NCBI GenBank assembly: GCA_964540515.1
Contig: CAZIMS010000013.1
Coordinates: forward strand, 1-48,011
Length of the DNA: 48,011 bases
Source of the DNA: JAOAGA01 sp964540515
Lineage (GTDB): Bacteria > CALINM01
Direction of reading: 5' to 3'
In this document: positions 16,698-24,127 of the stretch, one piece after another
How the letters are laid out: each line of letters begins with the position of its first letter
Position numbering within the stretch: the first letter of the stretch is position 1
The notes under the pieces: model-generated
Database searches by the model: none
Told to the model about the DNA's origin: nothing
What the model saw: the letters and a program-made list of their open reading frames with translations, nothing else
Program-made: the position numbers and the translations under genes

Positions 16698-17258
16698 TTA
16701 TTTTTGCGAGTAAACGTAAAAAATCCTTTGAATAACTGTTATAAAAGAAAGCAATCCTAACAAGATCATCGATTCTTTTATCATCCCTGAAAATAACCCT
16801 ATGGAGATTAAAATTATTCTCTCAGGTCTTTCTATAATACCTACTTTGCAAGTCCTTCCAATACCTTCAGCCCTTGCCCTTATATAACTTATTATAAATG
16901 ACAAAACCATTGTTATTATAGTAACAATTAAACCTTCTCCATCTTCTTTTAATAAAAAAAATATTGATAACCCAATAAAGAAAAAACTATCGGCAAATCT
17001 ATCAATTACAGAGTCTAAAAATGCACCAAAATCTGAAGCTTTACCTTTAATTCTTGCAGAAACTCCATCTAAAATGTCCATGAGGCCTGATAGTAGAATG
17101 AAGAAAATTGCTATTTTCGATCCATTAACAATAAAAATTGTTGCGATAGAGGCGAAAAAAAAACCTACAAAAGTATAGACGCTTGGTGAAAATGGAAGTT
17201 TTTTTATTATCAATCCCAAGGGTCTATCAAGTTTATTTCCTAACAAGTTTGAGATCAT
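16698..17258 (-). CDS. CDP-alcohol phosphatidyltransferase, probably phosphatidylinositol-phosphate synthase type
   Basis: The 186-residue membrane protein carries the family signature DGxxARxxxxxxxxGxxxDxxxD as DGVSARIKGKASDFGAFLD followed by SVIDR. Several hydrophobic segments (IATIFIVNGSKIAIFFILL, FFFIGLSIFFLL, IVTIITMVLSFIISYI) fit the usual six-helix fold. The family joins a CDP-activated lipid to an alcohol phosphate. Its start overlaps the stop of the inositol-1-phosphate synthase gene by one base, so inositol-1-phosphate is the likely acceptor, with CDP-diacylglycerol as donor. A role in di-myo-inositol phosphate synthesis is less likely, since no cytidylyltransferase domain is fused or adjacent. 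Confidence 0.83.
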   Translation of the reverse strand: MISNLLGNKLDRPLGLIIKKLPFSPSVYTFVGFFFASIATIFIVNGSKIAIFFILLSGLMDILDGVSARIKGKASDFGAFLDSVIDRFADSFFFIGLSIFFLLKEDGEGLIVTIITMVLSFIISYIRARAEGIGRTCKVGIIERPERIILISIGLFSGMIKESMILLGLLSFITVIQRIFYVYSQK

Positions 17259-18367
17259 TATCTCTCAATCTCTCCTTTTATAAATAACTCTACCCTTGCT
17301 TTGGCTACATCATCGGTATATTGTTCAATGGGATGTTTCATGAAATAGGCAGAGGGCGCCTTTAGGACTCCTCCTATTTTTCTATCTAAAGCAAGCTTAC
17401 AACACCTTATAGCATCAATTACAACACCTGCACTATTTGGTGAATCTTCAACGGATAATCTTAACTCTAGCTCCATTTTAACATTACCAAACCCCCTCCC
17501 CTCCATCCTTATAAAACATATCTTATTATCGTTTAGGAAAGGAACATAATCGGAAGGACCTATGTGTATCTTGTCGTTATCTAATGGTATTTCTAATTGT
17601 GATTGCACAGCCTCTGTTTTTGAGATTTTCTTTGTTTTTAAACGAGACCTTTCTAACATATTTAAAAAATCCGTATTCCCGCCCACATTAATCTGATAGG
17701 TATTGTCTATCTTAACACCTCTATCATTAAACAACTTGGTCAATACTCTGTGAATTATTGTCGCTCCAATCTGACTTTTTATATCATCACCAATAATAGG
17801 GATATTTCTCTCCCTAAATTTTTTTTCCCAATCTTTATCTGAAGCAATAAAGACAGGCACACAGTTTATAAAGGCTACTCCTGCTTCAAGACAGGCGTTG
17901 GCATAAAACTCCACAGCCTTTTGAGACCCTACAGGTAGATAGTTGATCAAAATTTCTGTTTTTGTTTCCTTTAATATTTTTACGATATCGCTGGACGGTC
18001 TATCTGCAACTATGAACCTTCTATCTTCGGGATAGTTTTTCATATGATCTGCAACCCCATCTAATACCTCTCCCATTTCTACGATTACATCAAGGTCTGG
18101 TATATCCTTATGTATTGTTTTGGTACAGTTAGGAGCAGCAAATATGGCATCACTAAGCCTTTTCCCCACCTTTCTTTCATCAACATCAAAGGCAGAAACA
18201 AATTTGATATGAGATGGCTCATAGCCTCCTATGTTTCTATGCATTAGACCTAGAGAAGAGTCTGGATCATCTTCTTTAAGGTTACTGTAATAATATACTC
18301 CCTGCACTAAAGAGCTTGCACAGTTACCAACTCCAACTATACCAACTCTTATCTCCTTAGCTGACAT
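17258..18367 (-). CDS. ino1: Inositol-3-phosphate synthase (Ino1 family)
   Basis: The enzyme turns glucose 6-phosphate into L-myo-inositol 1-phosphate (same as D-3) using NAD. The 369-residue protein has the N-terminal Rossmann pattern VGIVGVGNCASSLVQG, the motif DVDERKVGKRLSDAIFAAPN, the central GDDIKSQIGATIIHRVL and NVGGNTDFLNM of the short bacterial/archaeal class (as in Mycobacterium Ino1). It follows the SGNH hydrolase gene by 12 bp and overlaps the phosphatidyltransferase gene by one base, which supports a dedicated inositol-lipid pathway. Function is assigned with high confidence from these motifs. Confidence 0.93.
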   Translation of the reverse strand: MSAKEIRVGIVGVGNCASSLVQGVYYYSNLKEDDPDSSLGLMHRNIGGYEPSHIKFVSAFDVDERKVGKRLSDAIFAAPNCTKTIHKDIPDLDVIVEMGEVLDGVADHMKNYPEDRRFIVADRPSSDIVKILKETKTEILINYLPVGSQKAVEFYANACLEAGVAFINCVPVFIASDKDWEKKFRERNIPIIGDDIKSQIGATIIHRVLTKLFNDRGVKIDNTYQINVGGNTDFLNMLERSRLKTKKISKTEAVQSQLEIPLDNDKIHIGPSDYVPFLNDNKICFIRMEGRGFGNVKMELELRLSVEDSPNSAGVVIDAIRCCKLALDRKIGGVLKAPSAYFMKHPIEQYTDDVAKARVELFIKGEIER

Positions 18368-18379
18368 CTTGCCCCTCCG

Positions 18380-18979
18380 CTAAAACAACGTATCTAAAAT
18401 AATTTTAGAAAACAATTTATAACCTTCCTCATTGGGGTGATCAAGCCCTGGAATTAATAAGGAGGTTAACTCAACCCCTTCCCTTATCTTTTGATGCCAG
18501 TGCCTATGAATATCAACAAAGGCTACCTTTTGCTCTCTACTAACCTTCTGAATCTTATCAAAATACTTTCTAACTATCTTATCTGCTTCTTCATCTTCTA
18601 ATATCTCAGAGGTTATTAATAGCATTTCTGCCTTAGTCTTATCATTTATTTGTGTAATCATCTCATTTAGATTTCTCTCGAAGGTGGAAAGAGGTACTGC
18701 TGTCATAGCATCGTTAATACCAAAATTTATTGAAACAAGGTCTGGATTATTATCAATTACATCACTATCTAATCTAAACAGGCCATCTTCAACGGTATCA
18801 CCAGCTCTTCCTTTGTTTAGTAATTCTATATTGGCAGAAGAATATTTTTTTTTTAATTCCTTAACAAGCTTTTCAGGCCATCCCTCAGATACACCATAGC
18901 CTTCTGTTATTGAGTCACCTAAGGCTACAAAAATAATTCTCTCACCGTTAATGAGCTTTTGCTTAACTTTCTCAAGCAT
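18380..18979 (-). CDS. SGNH/GDSL-family hydrolase
   Basis: The 199-residue protein has the SGNH blocks: GDSITEG with the nucleophile Ser23, KGRAGDT, FGINDA with Asn, and DHPNEEGY with the catalytic His. Asp directly precedes this His; the usual third residue before it is Gly, so the Ser-Asp-His spacing is not the common one. No signal peptide is seen, so it should be cytoplasmic. It is the first gene of the inositol-lipid operon with a GGAGG site before its ATG. Esterase, lysophospholipase or thioesterase activity are all possible. Confidence 0.82.
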   Translation of the reverse strand: MLEKVKQKLINGERIIFVALGDSITEGYGVSEGWPEKLVKELKKKYSSANIELLNKGRAGDTVEDGLFRLDSDVIDNNPDLVSINFGINDAMTAVPLSTFERNLNEMITQINDKTKAEMLLITSEILEDEEADKIVRKYFDKIQKVSREQKVAFVDIHRHWHQKIREGVELTSLLIPGLDHPNEEGYKLFSKIILDTLF

Positions 18980-19014
18980 AGGTTTTTATAACACCTCCTT
19001 GTTTTTAAGAAAAA

Positions 19015-19020
19015 ATTATA
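19015..19020 (-). promoter_or_regulatory. Candidate -10 element for the inositol-lipid operon
   Basis: The minus strand reads a consensus TATAAT here, 36 bases before the SGNH hydrolase start codon. The -35 region at normal spacing is poor. The left half of an 11-bp inverted repeat (19022-19032) covers the spacer, so a regulator could bind there. Confidence 0.4.
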
Positions 19021-19021
19021 C

Positions 19022-19170
19022 ATAAATTGCCTGATAAATGAAAGAATAAATAGTAAGCAAAGAGTCTAATCAACCTAAGGAAAATTATAATCTATAAGCT
19101 AACAAAAATCTTATAGTTTAACAAGGCAATTTATATCAATATTGATGATTTTTTAATAATTAAAATTATT
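19022..19170. repeat. Cluster of inverted repeats in the divergent promoter region
   Basis: ATAAATTGCCT at 19022-19032 is matched by its complement AGGCAATTTAT at 19124-19134. Between them CTATAAG (19092-19098) pairs with CTTATAG (19110-19116). The 12-bp palindrome ATCAATATTGAT is at 19135-19146 and AATAATT-AA-AATTATT at about 19155-19170. In AT-rich DNA some of these arise by chance, but the 11-bp pair and the 12-bp palindrome are notable. Confidence 0.5.
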
Positions 19171-19197
19171 GACCATTTAATTAAAAACCACTAAAAT
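19169..19197 (+). promoter_or_regulatory. Promoter of the HD-GYP gene (possibly leaderless)
   Basis: TTGACC (19169-19174) and TAAAAT (19192-19197) are 17 bp apart, the same pair of hexamers as the rplU promoter. The expected start at about 19203-19205 is only 2 to 4 bases before the ATG, and no Shine-Dalgarno sequence is present. Confidence 0.6.
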
Positions 19198-19206
19198 TTC
19201 AAGAAT

Positions 19207-21237
19207 ATGCATATTCCTTTTCATAAAAGGCTCTGGTTTGAGGTCCTTTATAAAATAAGTATAGTAATTGGCACAATAATTTTGGCATCTTTTTTCTACT
19301 TAATAAATTATCAAAAAAGAGAGCTCATAAAACATGAGAAGGAGATCGCTACTAAACTAAGTACCTCCCTTGAAAAATCTCTTTACTATGGGATGGAAAA
19401 AAATGATTTTACTATTGTAGAAAGTGTTATAAATGATGTTATCAAAGACCAAAATGATTTAAAGAAAATATATTTATTAGATAAATCAGGAAAGATCTTA
19501 ATATCCAGCGAAAAAGGTAAAAAGGGCCTTTCAATTCCTATTGATGATGAGATTTGTATATCCTGTCATAATGGTACAACCCCAAAAAGAGAGAAGTTCG
19601 CAATCGTCGAAAGTAAGGATTCCTTTAGGGTTGTAAATCTTTTGTTTAACGGCCCTACCTGTATAACACATCACTCCAATGGCAAAAAGGTTCTTGGTGC
19701 ATTGTTTATTGAACTTTCAAAGGATAGCATAAACGGTCTATTAAAAAGGAACTTAGAAAAGATGATTTTATCATCTCTGCTAACTTTTGGAGTTTTAATA
19801 ATTCTCACTTTTTTAGTAGTTACACTTTTTATCACTTGTCCTATAAAAGACCTGATGAAGGCAATGATTGATGCAAGCAGGGGCAACCTTAATGTTGAGG
19901 TTAAGGTACCATCAGGAAATGAGATAGGTATTCTTGCAAAAACTTTTAATTTTATGGTTAACAAGTTAAGAGAGTTACATGAAAATGACCTAAAGAAGGA
20001 ACATGAAATCGCAAAGATGCAAGAAAAACTTAGATACAAAGCAGAGCTGGAGGCATTAAATGCCCAGCTTAAGGCACGAGTATCTGAGTTAGAAAATGCC
20101 AACAATCAGATAGAAATGATGGTAAAAGATATAGAAGAGAAAAATTTTCATTTAGAAAAGGCCGTTGATAGGTTAAAAATTTTATATCGAATTAGCAGAT
20201 GTCTTACTACTGTTTTAAATCCTGATGATGTAATTAAGATGATTGTTGAAAAATCTGCTCAGATTATGAAGGCAAAAACTGGTTCTTTAATGTTAATGAA
20301 TGATACGAAAGATGCTCTATACATAAAATATGCTATTGGTATGGATGAAAATATCGTTAAAAATACATTAGTTAAAGTAGGAGACTCTATAGCAGGCTGG
20401 GTTGCAAGAGAAGCAAAACCTTTAATAGTAAAAAATATTGAGACTGATGAGAGATTCAAAAAAATAAGTAAAGACAAATACGAAACAAGATCACTCATTT
20501 CAAGCCCTGTAATAATAAAAGGAGAGGTTGTAGGCGTTTTAAACGTAAATAATAAGATTGATGGTTCAGAATTTACTGAGGATGAGTTAGAGCTATTAAA
20601 TACTTTAGCAGGTCAAACTGCTGTCTCACTGGAAAACGCAAAACTTTACACGGATCTTCAGAAAAGCTATTTTGATACTATCAGGGCCTTAGTAAACGCC
20701 ATTGAGGCAAAGGATAAATACACAAGAGGACATTCAGAAAGAGTAACTTGTTATGCCTTGGAGATTGGAAAAAGGTTAAATCTATCTCCCAAAAGGTTAG
20801 AGATTCTACAACATGCCTCGATACTCCATGATATTGGCAAGATAGGTACAGATCTTAACATATTAAACAAAACAGGGTTCCTAACCATAGAGGAGTTTGA
20901 AGTAGTCAAAGAACACCCTCTTGTAGGCTCTCAGATACTTGACCCAATAAGCTTTTTAGATGAAGTAAAATCAATAATTGCTGAACACCATGAGAGATAT
21001 GATGGAAAGGGTTATCCACTGGGCAAAAAAGGGGTTGAAATCTCTTTAGAGTCAAGGATTATTGCTATCTGCGACGCCTTTGATGCTATGACTTCTGACA
21101 GACCTTACAGGAAGGCTTTATCAAAGGAAACAGCATTAGAAGAGATAAAAAGATGTGCTGGCACTCAGTTTGACCCTCAGCTTGTAGATATTTTTGCTTG
21201 TGTTTTAGAAGAAAATCCAGCCTGTATGTATATTTAA
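19207..21237 (+). CDS. Membrane HD-GYP c-di-GMP phosphodiesterase with haem-motif periplasmic domain, HAMP and GAF
   Basis: The 676-residue protein has one membrane helix near 15-33, a periplasmic domain, a second helix at about 189-210, HAMP (208-260), a coiled coil, GAF (335-480) and HD-GYP (485-676). The HD-GYP part is complete: RGHSERV, HDIGKIG (His541, Asp542) and HHERYDGKGYP (594-604), so it should hydrolyse cyclic di-GMP. The periplasmic domain has a haem c motif CISCH (117-121) and, where related sensors have a second CXXCH, CITHH (152-156). It probably senses redox state or a gas through haem. The ATG is the only sensible start; it has no ribosome binding site. Its stop overlaps the convergent gene by 4 bp. 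Confidence 0.88.
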   Translation: MHIPFHKRLWFEVLYKISIVIGTIILASFFYLINYQKRELIKHEKEIATKLSTSLEKSLYYGMEKNDFTIVESVINDVIKDQNDLKKIYLLDKSGKILISSEKGKKGLSIPIDDEICISCHNGTTPKREKFAIVESKDSFRVVNLLFNGPTCITHHSNGKKVLGALFIELSKDSINGLLKRNLEKMILSSLLTFGVLIILTFLVVTLFITCPIKDLMKAMIDASRGNLNVEVKVPSGNEIGILAKTFNFMVNKLRELHENDLKKEHEIAKMQEKLRYKAELEALNAQLKARVSELENANNQIEMMVKDIEEKNFHLEKAVDRLKILYRISRCLTTVLNPDDVIKMIVEKSAQIMKAKTGSLMLMNDTKDALYIKYAIGMDENIVKNTLVKVGDSIAGWVAREAKPLIVKNIETDERFKKISKDKYETRSLISSPVIIKGEVVGVLNVNNKIDGSEFTEDELELLNTLAGQTAVSLENAKLYTDLQKSYFDTIRALVNAIEAKDKYTRGHSERVTCYALEIGKRLNLSPKRLEILQHASILHDIGKIGTDLNILNKTGFLTIEEFEVVKEHPLVGSQILDPISFLDEVKSIIAEHHERYDGKGYPLGKKGVEISLESRIIAICDAFDAMTSDRPYRKALSKETALEEIKRCAGTQFDPQLVDIFACVLEENPACMYI

Positions 21238-21752
21238 TGCTTTACTGGTATATTAAGTTTCAGAAAAATCCCCTTTTTCTTTAACTTGTCTAGAAAATCT
21301 TCATCTTTTGTCTTCTGGTCAGGTAGCTCCATAAAAAAGGGATTAAGCTCTTTACGGGTTTCCAATTTTATTTTGGGAACTGTTTTTATGTTTTCCTCTT
21401 TCTTGTTCTCTATTTGAAAATAAAAGTTATCTTGATCCTTATCATAATAAAGCAAAGAAGAATATGATTTGACAATAGAAAATCCTTTTGTCTCTATCTC
21501 CAGTAGCTTTAGAGTAGATCTTATGTCAATGAGATGATTTGGTATATCTAACCTTTCTCTTCGTAGCTCTATACGTGTAAAACCATCATATATTCTATAA
21601 TTAGATACCTCAATGAGATTTCCATCTTTAAGTATCACCTTCATCCCAGAAAAGTTCAAAAAAAATAAGGTTAAAAGTAACAAAACCTTTATGTGATCAG
21701 CAATCTTATTTTTTATATCTACACCTAAAAATTTCTTCAACCCAATATCCAT
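21234..21752 (-). CDS. Uncharacterised exported or membrane-anchored protein
   Basis: I do not recognise a named family. The 172-residue protein has an N-terminal hydrophobic segment (HIKVLLLLTLFFLNFSG, about 20-36) that could be a signal or anchor. It is followed by MKVILKDGNLIEVSNYRIYD, GFTRIELRRERLDIPNHLID, a pattern of short beta strands common in small periplasmic proteins that begin with 'LKDG..EV..Y'. The C-terminal half is charged and Lys-rich. It lies 33 bp after radA on the same strand and is probably cotranscribed with it. No function can be given. Confidence 0.65.
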   Translation of the reverse strand: MDIGLKKFLGVDIKNKIADHIKVLLLLTLFFLNFSGMKVILKDGNLIEVSNYRIYDGFTRIELRRERLDIPNHLIDIRSTLKLLEIETKGFSIVKSYSSLLYYDKDQDNFYFQIENKKEENIKTVPKIKLETRKELNPFFMELPDQKTKDEDFLDKLKKKGIFLKLNIPVKH

Positions 21753-21785
21753 AATGCTTTTATAAGTTTATATTTAAAGATAGTT

Positions 21786-23135
21786 TTAAAAAAAACACAT
21801 ACTAATAGCAGTCTCAAGTTTAGATATATCGATTATCTCTTCTAAAAATAATTTTTTATAGCCACTTTCTGGGATAAAAGCCCTTTTGAAATTAAGATTT
21901 TGAGCCTCTTTAAGTCTTGCCTCTAAGCTGCTAACAGACCTTATCTCTCCTAAAAGCCCTATCTCTCCTATAAAAATCTCATCACTCCTTAGAGAGACAT
22001 TTTTAAAGCTTGAAATTATTGCCATAGCTATAGCGAGATCAGACGCTGTTTCCGTAATTTTTAACCCACCCGCCACATTTACGTAAACATCATAATTAAA
22101 AAGTGGTATTTCCAATTTTTTCTCCAAAACAGCAACCAAAAGGTTCAATCTCTGGTTATCTACCCCCATAGCCATCCTTCTTGGTACACCAAAGTTTGTC
22201 TGCGCAACTAAGGCCTGTATCTCTACTGCTATTGGTCTAGTCCCCTCGATAGTTACAAACATTGCACTTCCTGGTTCATTTTTGACTCTATTAGATATAA
22301 AAAAGTCAGAAAGGTTCGTCACGTCTTTTAGACCATTATCAGTCATCTCAAAGATTCCAATCTCATTGGTTGAACCAAATCTGTTTTTAACAGCCCTAAG
22401 TATCCTAAAATTATGTCCCTTCTCACCTTCAAAGTATATTACAGTATCTACCAGATGTTCCAATACCCTTGGACCTGCGATACTTCCTTCTTTGGTTACA
22501 TGGCCAACGATGAAAAAGGTTATCCCTCTTTTTTTAGCAAATTCCATTATCTTTGAGGCAGATTCTCTCACCTGAGAGACACTACCAGGGGCAGAGGGTA
22601 TATCTTCAAGATAGACTGTCTGGATAGAATCAATAATTATAAGATCCGGATTTAGTCCCTTGATCTCTTCAAAAATAATATCGAGACAGTTTTCAGCCAT
22701 TATATAAAAATTATTTGATAATAATCCTAATCTTTCGGCTCTCAACTTAAGCTGTCCTAAGGATTCTTCAGCAGTTACATAAAGAACTTTTTTTGAATTG
22801 TCGGAAACATTATTAGAAACTTGCGTAAGGAGAGTGGATTTGCCTATACCTGGCTCTCCACCAATAAGGGTTAAAGAGGCAGGCACTATTCCTCCGCCAA
22901 GTACTCTATCGAACTCACCTAATCCAGTAGCTATCCTTTGTATATTCTCGATGGCAATGTCTGTTATTGAGATTACTCTTTCTTCGGTTGCTAAGGTATC
23001 TCTTTTTTTAGTATCTCTTTTAAACTCTTCGGCAACAAAACTATTCCAGTTATCACAGTCTGGACATCTACCGATCCATTTAGGACTTCTATATCCACAG
23101 GACTGGCAAATAAACTCAATCTTTGTCTTACCCAT
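21786..23135 (-). CDS. radA: DNA repair protein RadA/Sms
   Basis: RadA is a RecA-like helicase that helps branch migration in recombination and repair. The 449-residue protein has the N-terminal zinc finger CQSC...CPDC (Cys10, 13, 24, 27), Walker A GEPGIGKS (93-100), Walker B LIIIDS, the RadA signature KNRFGS (250-255) and a C-terminal Lon-protease-like domain. The length is typical. No Shine-Dalgarno site precedes the ATG, and a consensus -10 TATAAT (23146-23151, minus) is only 11 bases upstream, so the mRNA may be leaderless. Confidence 0.96.
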   Translation of the reverse strand: MGKTKIEFICQSCGYRSPKWIGRCPDCDNWNSFVAEEFKRDTKKRDTLATEERVISITDIAIENIQRIATGLGEFDRVLGGGIVPASLTLIGGEPGIGKSTLLTQVSNNVSDNSKKVLYVTAEESLGQLKLRAERLGLLSNNFYIMAENCLDIIFEEIKGLNPDLIIIDSIQTVYLEDIPSAPGSVSQVRESASKIMEFAKKRGITFFIVGHVTKEGSIAGPRVLEHLVDTVIYFEGEKGHNFRILRAVKNRFGSTNEIGIFEMTDNGLKDVTNLSDFFISNRVKNEPGSAMFVTIEGTRPIAVEIQALVAQTNFGVPRRMAMGVDNQRLNLLVAVLEKKLEIPLFNYDVYVNVAGGLKITETASDLAIAMAIISSFKNVSLRSDEIFIGEIGLLGEIRSVSSLEARLKEAQNLNFKRAFIPESGYKKLFLEEIIDISKLETAISMCFF

Positions 23136-23266
23136 AACATTTTTTATTATAAGCTCTCTATTAGTGAATAGGAAAGTGAAAAGTAGAAGATATATTTTTT
23201 TGATTTTTCTTTCCCTATAAGTTAGTATAATTAATCTTAATGCTCTATCTTAAAGCATAAGGAGAT

Positions 23267-23307
23267 AAAAAAACCCGGCTGGTTAGGAGGGAAAAAACCA
23301 CACCGGG
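23267..23307 (-). terminator. Orphan rho-independent terminator upstream of radA
   Basis: On the minus strand a GC-rich stem CCCGG...CCGGG (23303-23307 with 23274-23278), extended by TGGTT/AACCA pairs (23280-23284 with 23296-23300), is followed by seven T (23273-23267). The loop reads CCCTCCT. No T-run exists on the plus side, so it acts only leftward, and no gene lies between it and the promoter to its right. Confidence 0.82.
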
Positions 23308-23328
23308 CAAAAGAAGGATTTAACTATA
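23267..23328 (-). ncRNA. Candidate small RNA of about 62 nt (or radA leader attenuator)
   Basis: A near-consensus promoter (23335-23364) is followed at once by a strong intrinsic terminator, with no open reading frame of any size between. The predicted transcript runs from about 23328 to the T-run at 23267 and its terminator loop exposes CCCUCCU, complementary to Shine-Dalgarno sequences. radA begins 132 bases further on, so read-through would give radA a long leader. Whether it is a free regulatory RNA or an attenuator cannot be told from sequence; expression is not shown. Confidence 0.55.
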
Positions 23329-23334
23329 ATTTAC

Positions 23335-23364
23335 ATTATAACTGAAAAATGATTTTTAAGTCAA
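23335..23364 (-). promoter_or_regulatory. Promoter of the candidate small RNA
   Basis: On the minus strand TTGACT (23359-23364) and TATAAT (23335-23340) are spaced 18 bp. On the opposite strand a TATAAT at 23325-23330 could serve mazG but lacks a -35 box. Confidence 0.7.
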
Positions 23365-23374
23365 TAATTTTTAT

Positions 23375-24127
23375 ATGAAAGTTTTTCAAGAAGTTATTAA
23401 TACTGTTGAGTTTTTAAGATCTGAGAAGGGTTGCCCCTGGGACAGAGCTCAGACGCTTGAAAGTTATAAAAAATATATCATAGAAGAGGTTTACGAGCTT
23501 TTCGATGCTATAGACAGAAACAATCTTGAGGATATCTCTGAAGAGTTAGGAGATTTGTTTTTAAATATTCTTCTTATGGCAACTATACTTAAAGAGTTGG
23601 GTGGGACAACCATTGAAGAAATCCTAAAAAGTCTGAACAAAAAGTTGATATCAAGGCATCCTCACGTCTTTGGAGAGGCAAGTGAGTATAGCTTAGAAAG
23701 AGCTCAGGAAAGATGGTTTAAAGAGAAACGAAAAAAAGAAAAAAAGGGGCTTTTTAGTGATATTCCATTATCTTCTCCCTCTTTAGTACTGGCATATTTG
23801 ATATCCAAAAGGGCAGAAAAGGTGGGCTTTGGGTTTGACGACATTAAGACAGTTCTAAACAAGGTTGAAGAAGAAAAAAGCGAGTTGTTAAATGCTATAG
23901 AAAAGTCAGAAAAGGAAGAGATAAGAGAAGAGATTGGAGACCTTTTGTTAGCAATAGTAAATCTTTCTTTATTCTTAAATATCCACCCTGAAGAAAGTTT
24001 GCGTAAAACCTGCTTAAAATTTTTAAATCGACTTAGGTTCATTGAAGATACCTTAGAAAGGGAGGGAAAAAATTTTTTCGACGTTGATAGAGAATCTATT
24101 GAAAAACTCTGGGAACAGTCAAAATAG
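23375..24127 (+). CDS. mazG: Nucleoside triphosphate pyrophosphohydrolase MazG
   Basis: MazG hydrolyses nucleoside triphosphates to monophosphates and pyrophosphate and cleans up abnormal or excess NTPs. The 250-residue protein has two MazG domains. The first contains GCPWDRAQT and the metal-binding EE..E/E..D helices (IEEVYELFDAI, EELGDLFLNIL), the second VEEEKSELLNAI and EEIGDLLLAI. The length matches the E. coli enzyme (263 aa). It is divergent from radA and directly followed by dedA with no gap. No Shine-Dalgarno site is visible before its ATG. Confidence 0.95.
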   Translation: MKVFQEVINTVEFLRSEKGCPWDRAQTLESYKKYIIEEVYELFDAIDRNNLEDISEELGDLFLNILLMATILKELGGTTIEEILKSLNKKLISRHPHVFGEASEYSLERAQERWFKEKRKKEKKGLFSDIPLSSPSLVLAYLISKRAEKVGFGFDDIKTVLNKVEEEKSELLNAIEKSEKEEIREEIGDLLLAIVNLSLFLNIHPEESLRKTCLKFLNRLRFIEDTLEREGKNFFDVDRESIEKLWEQSK

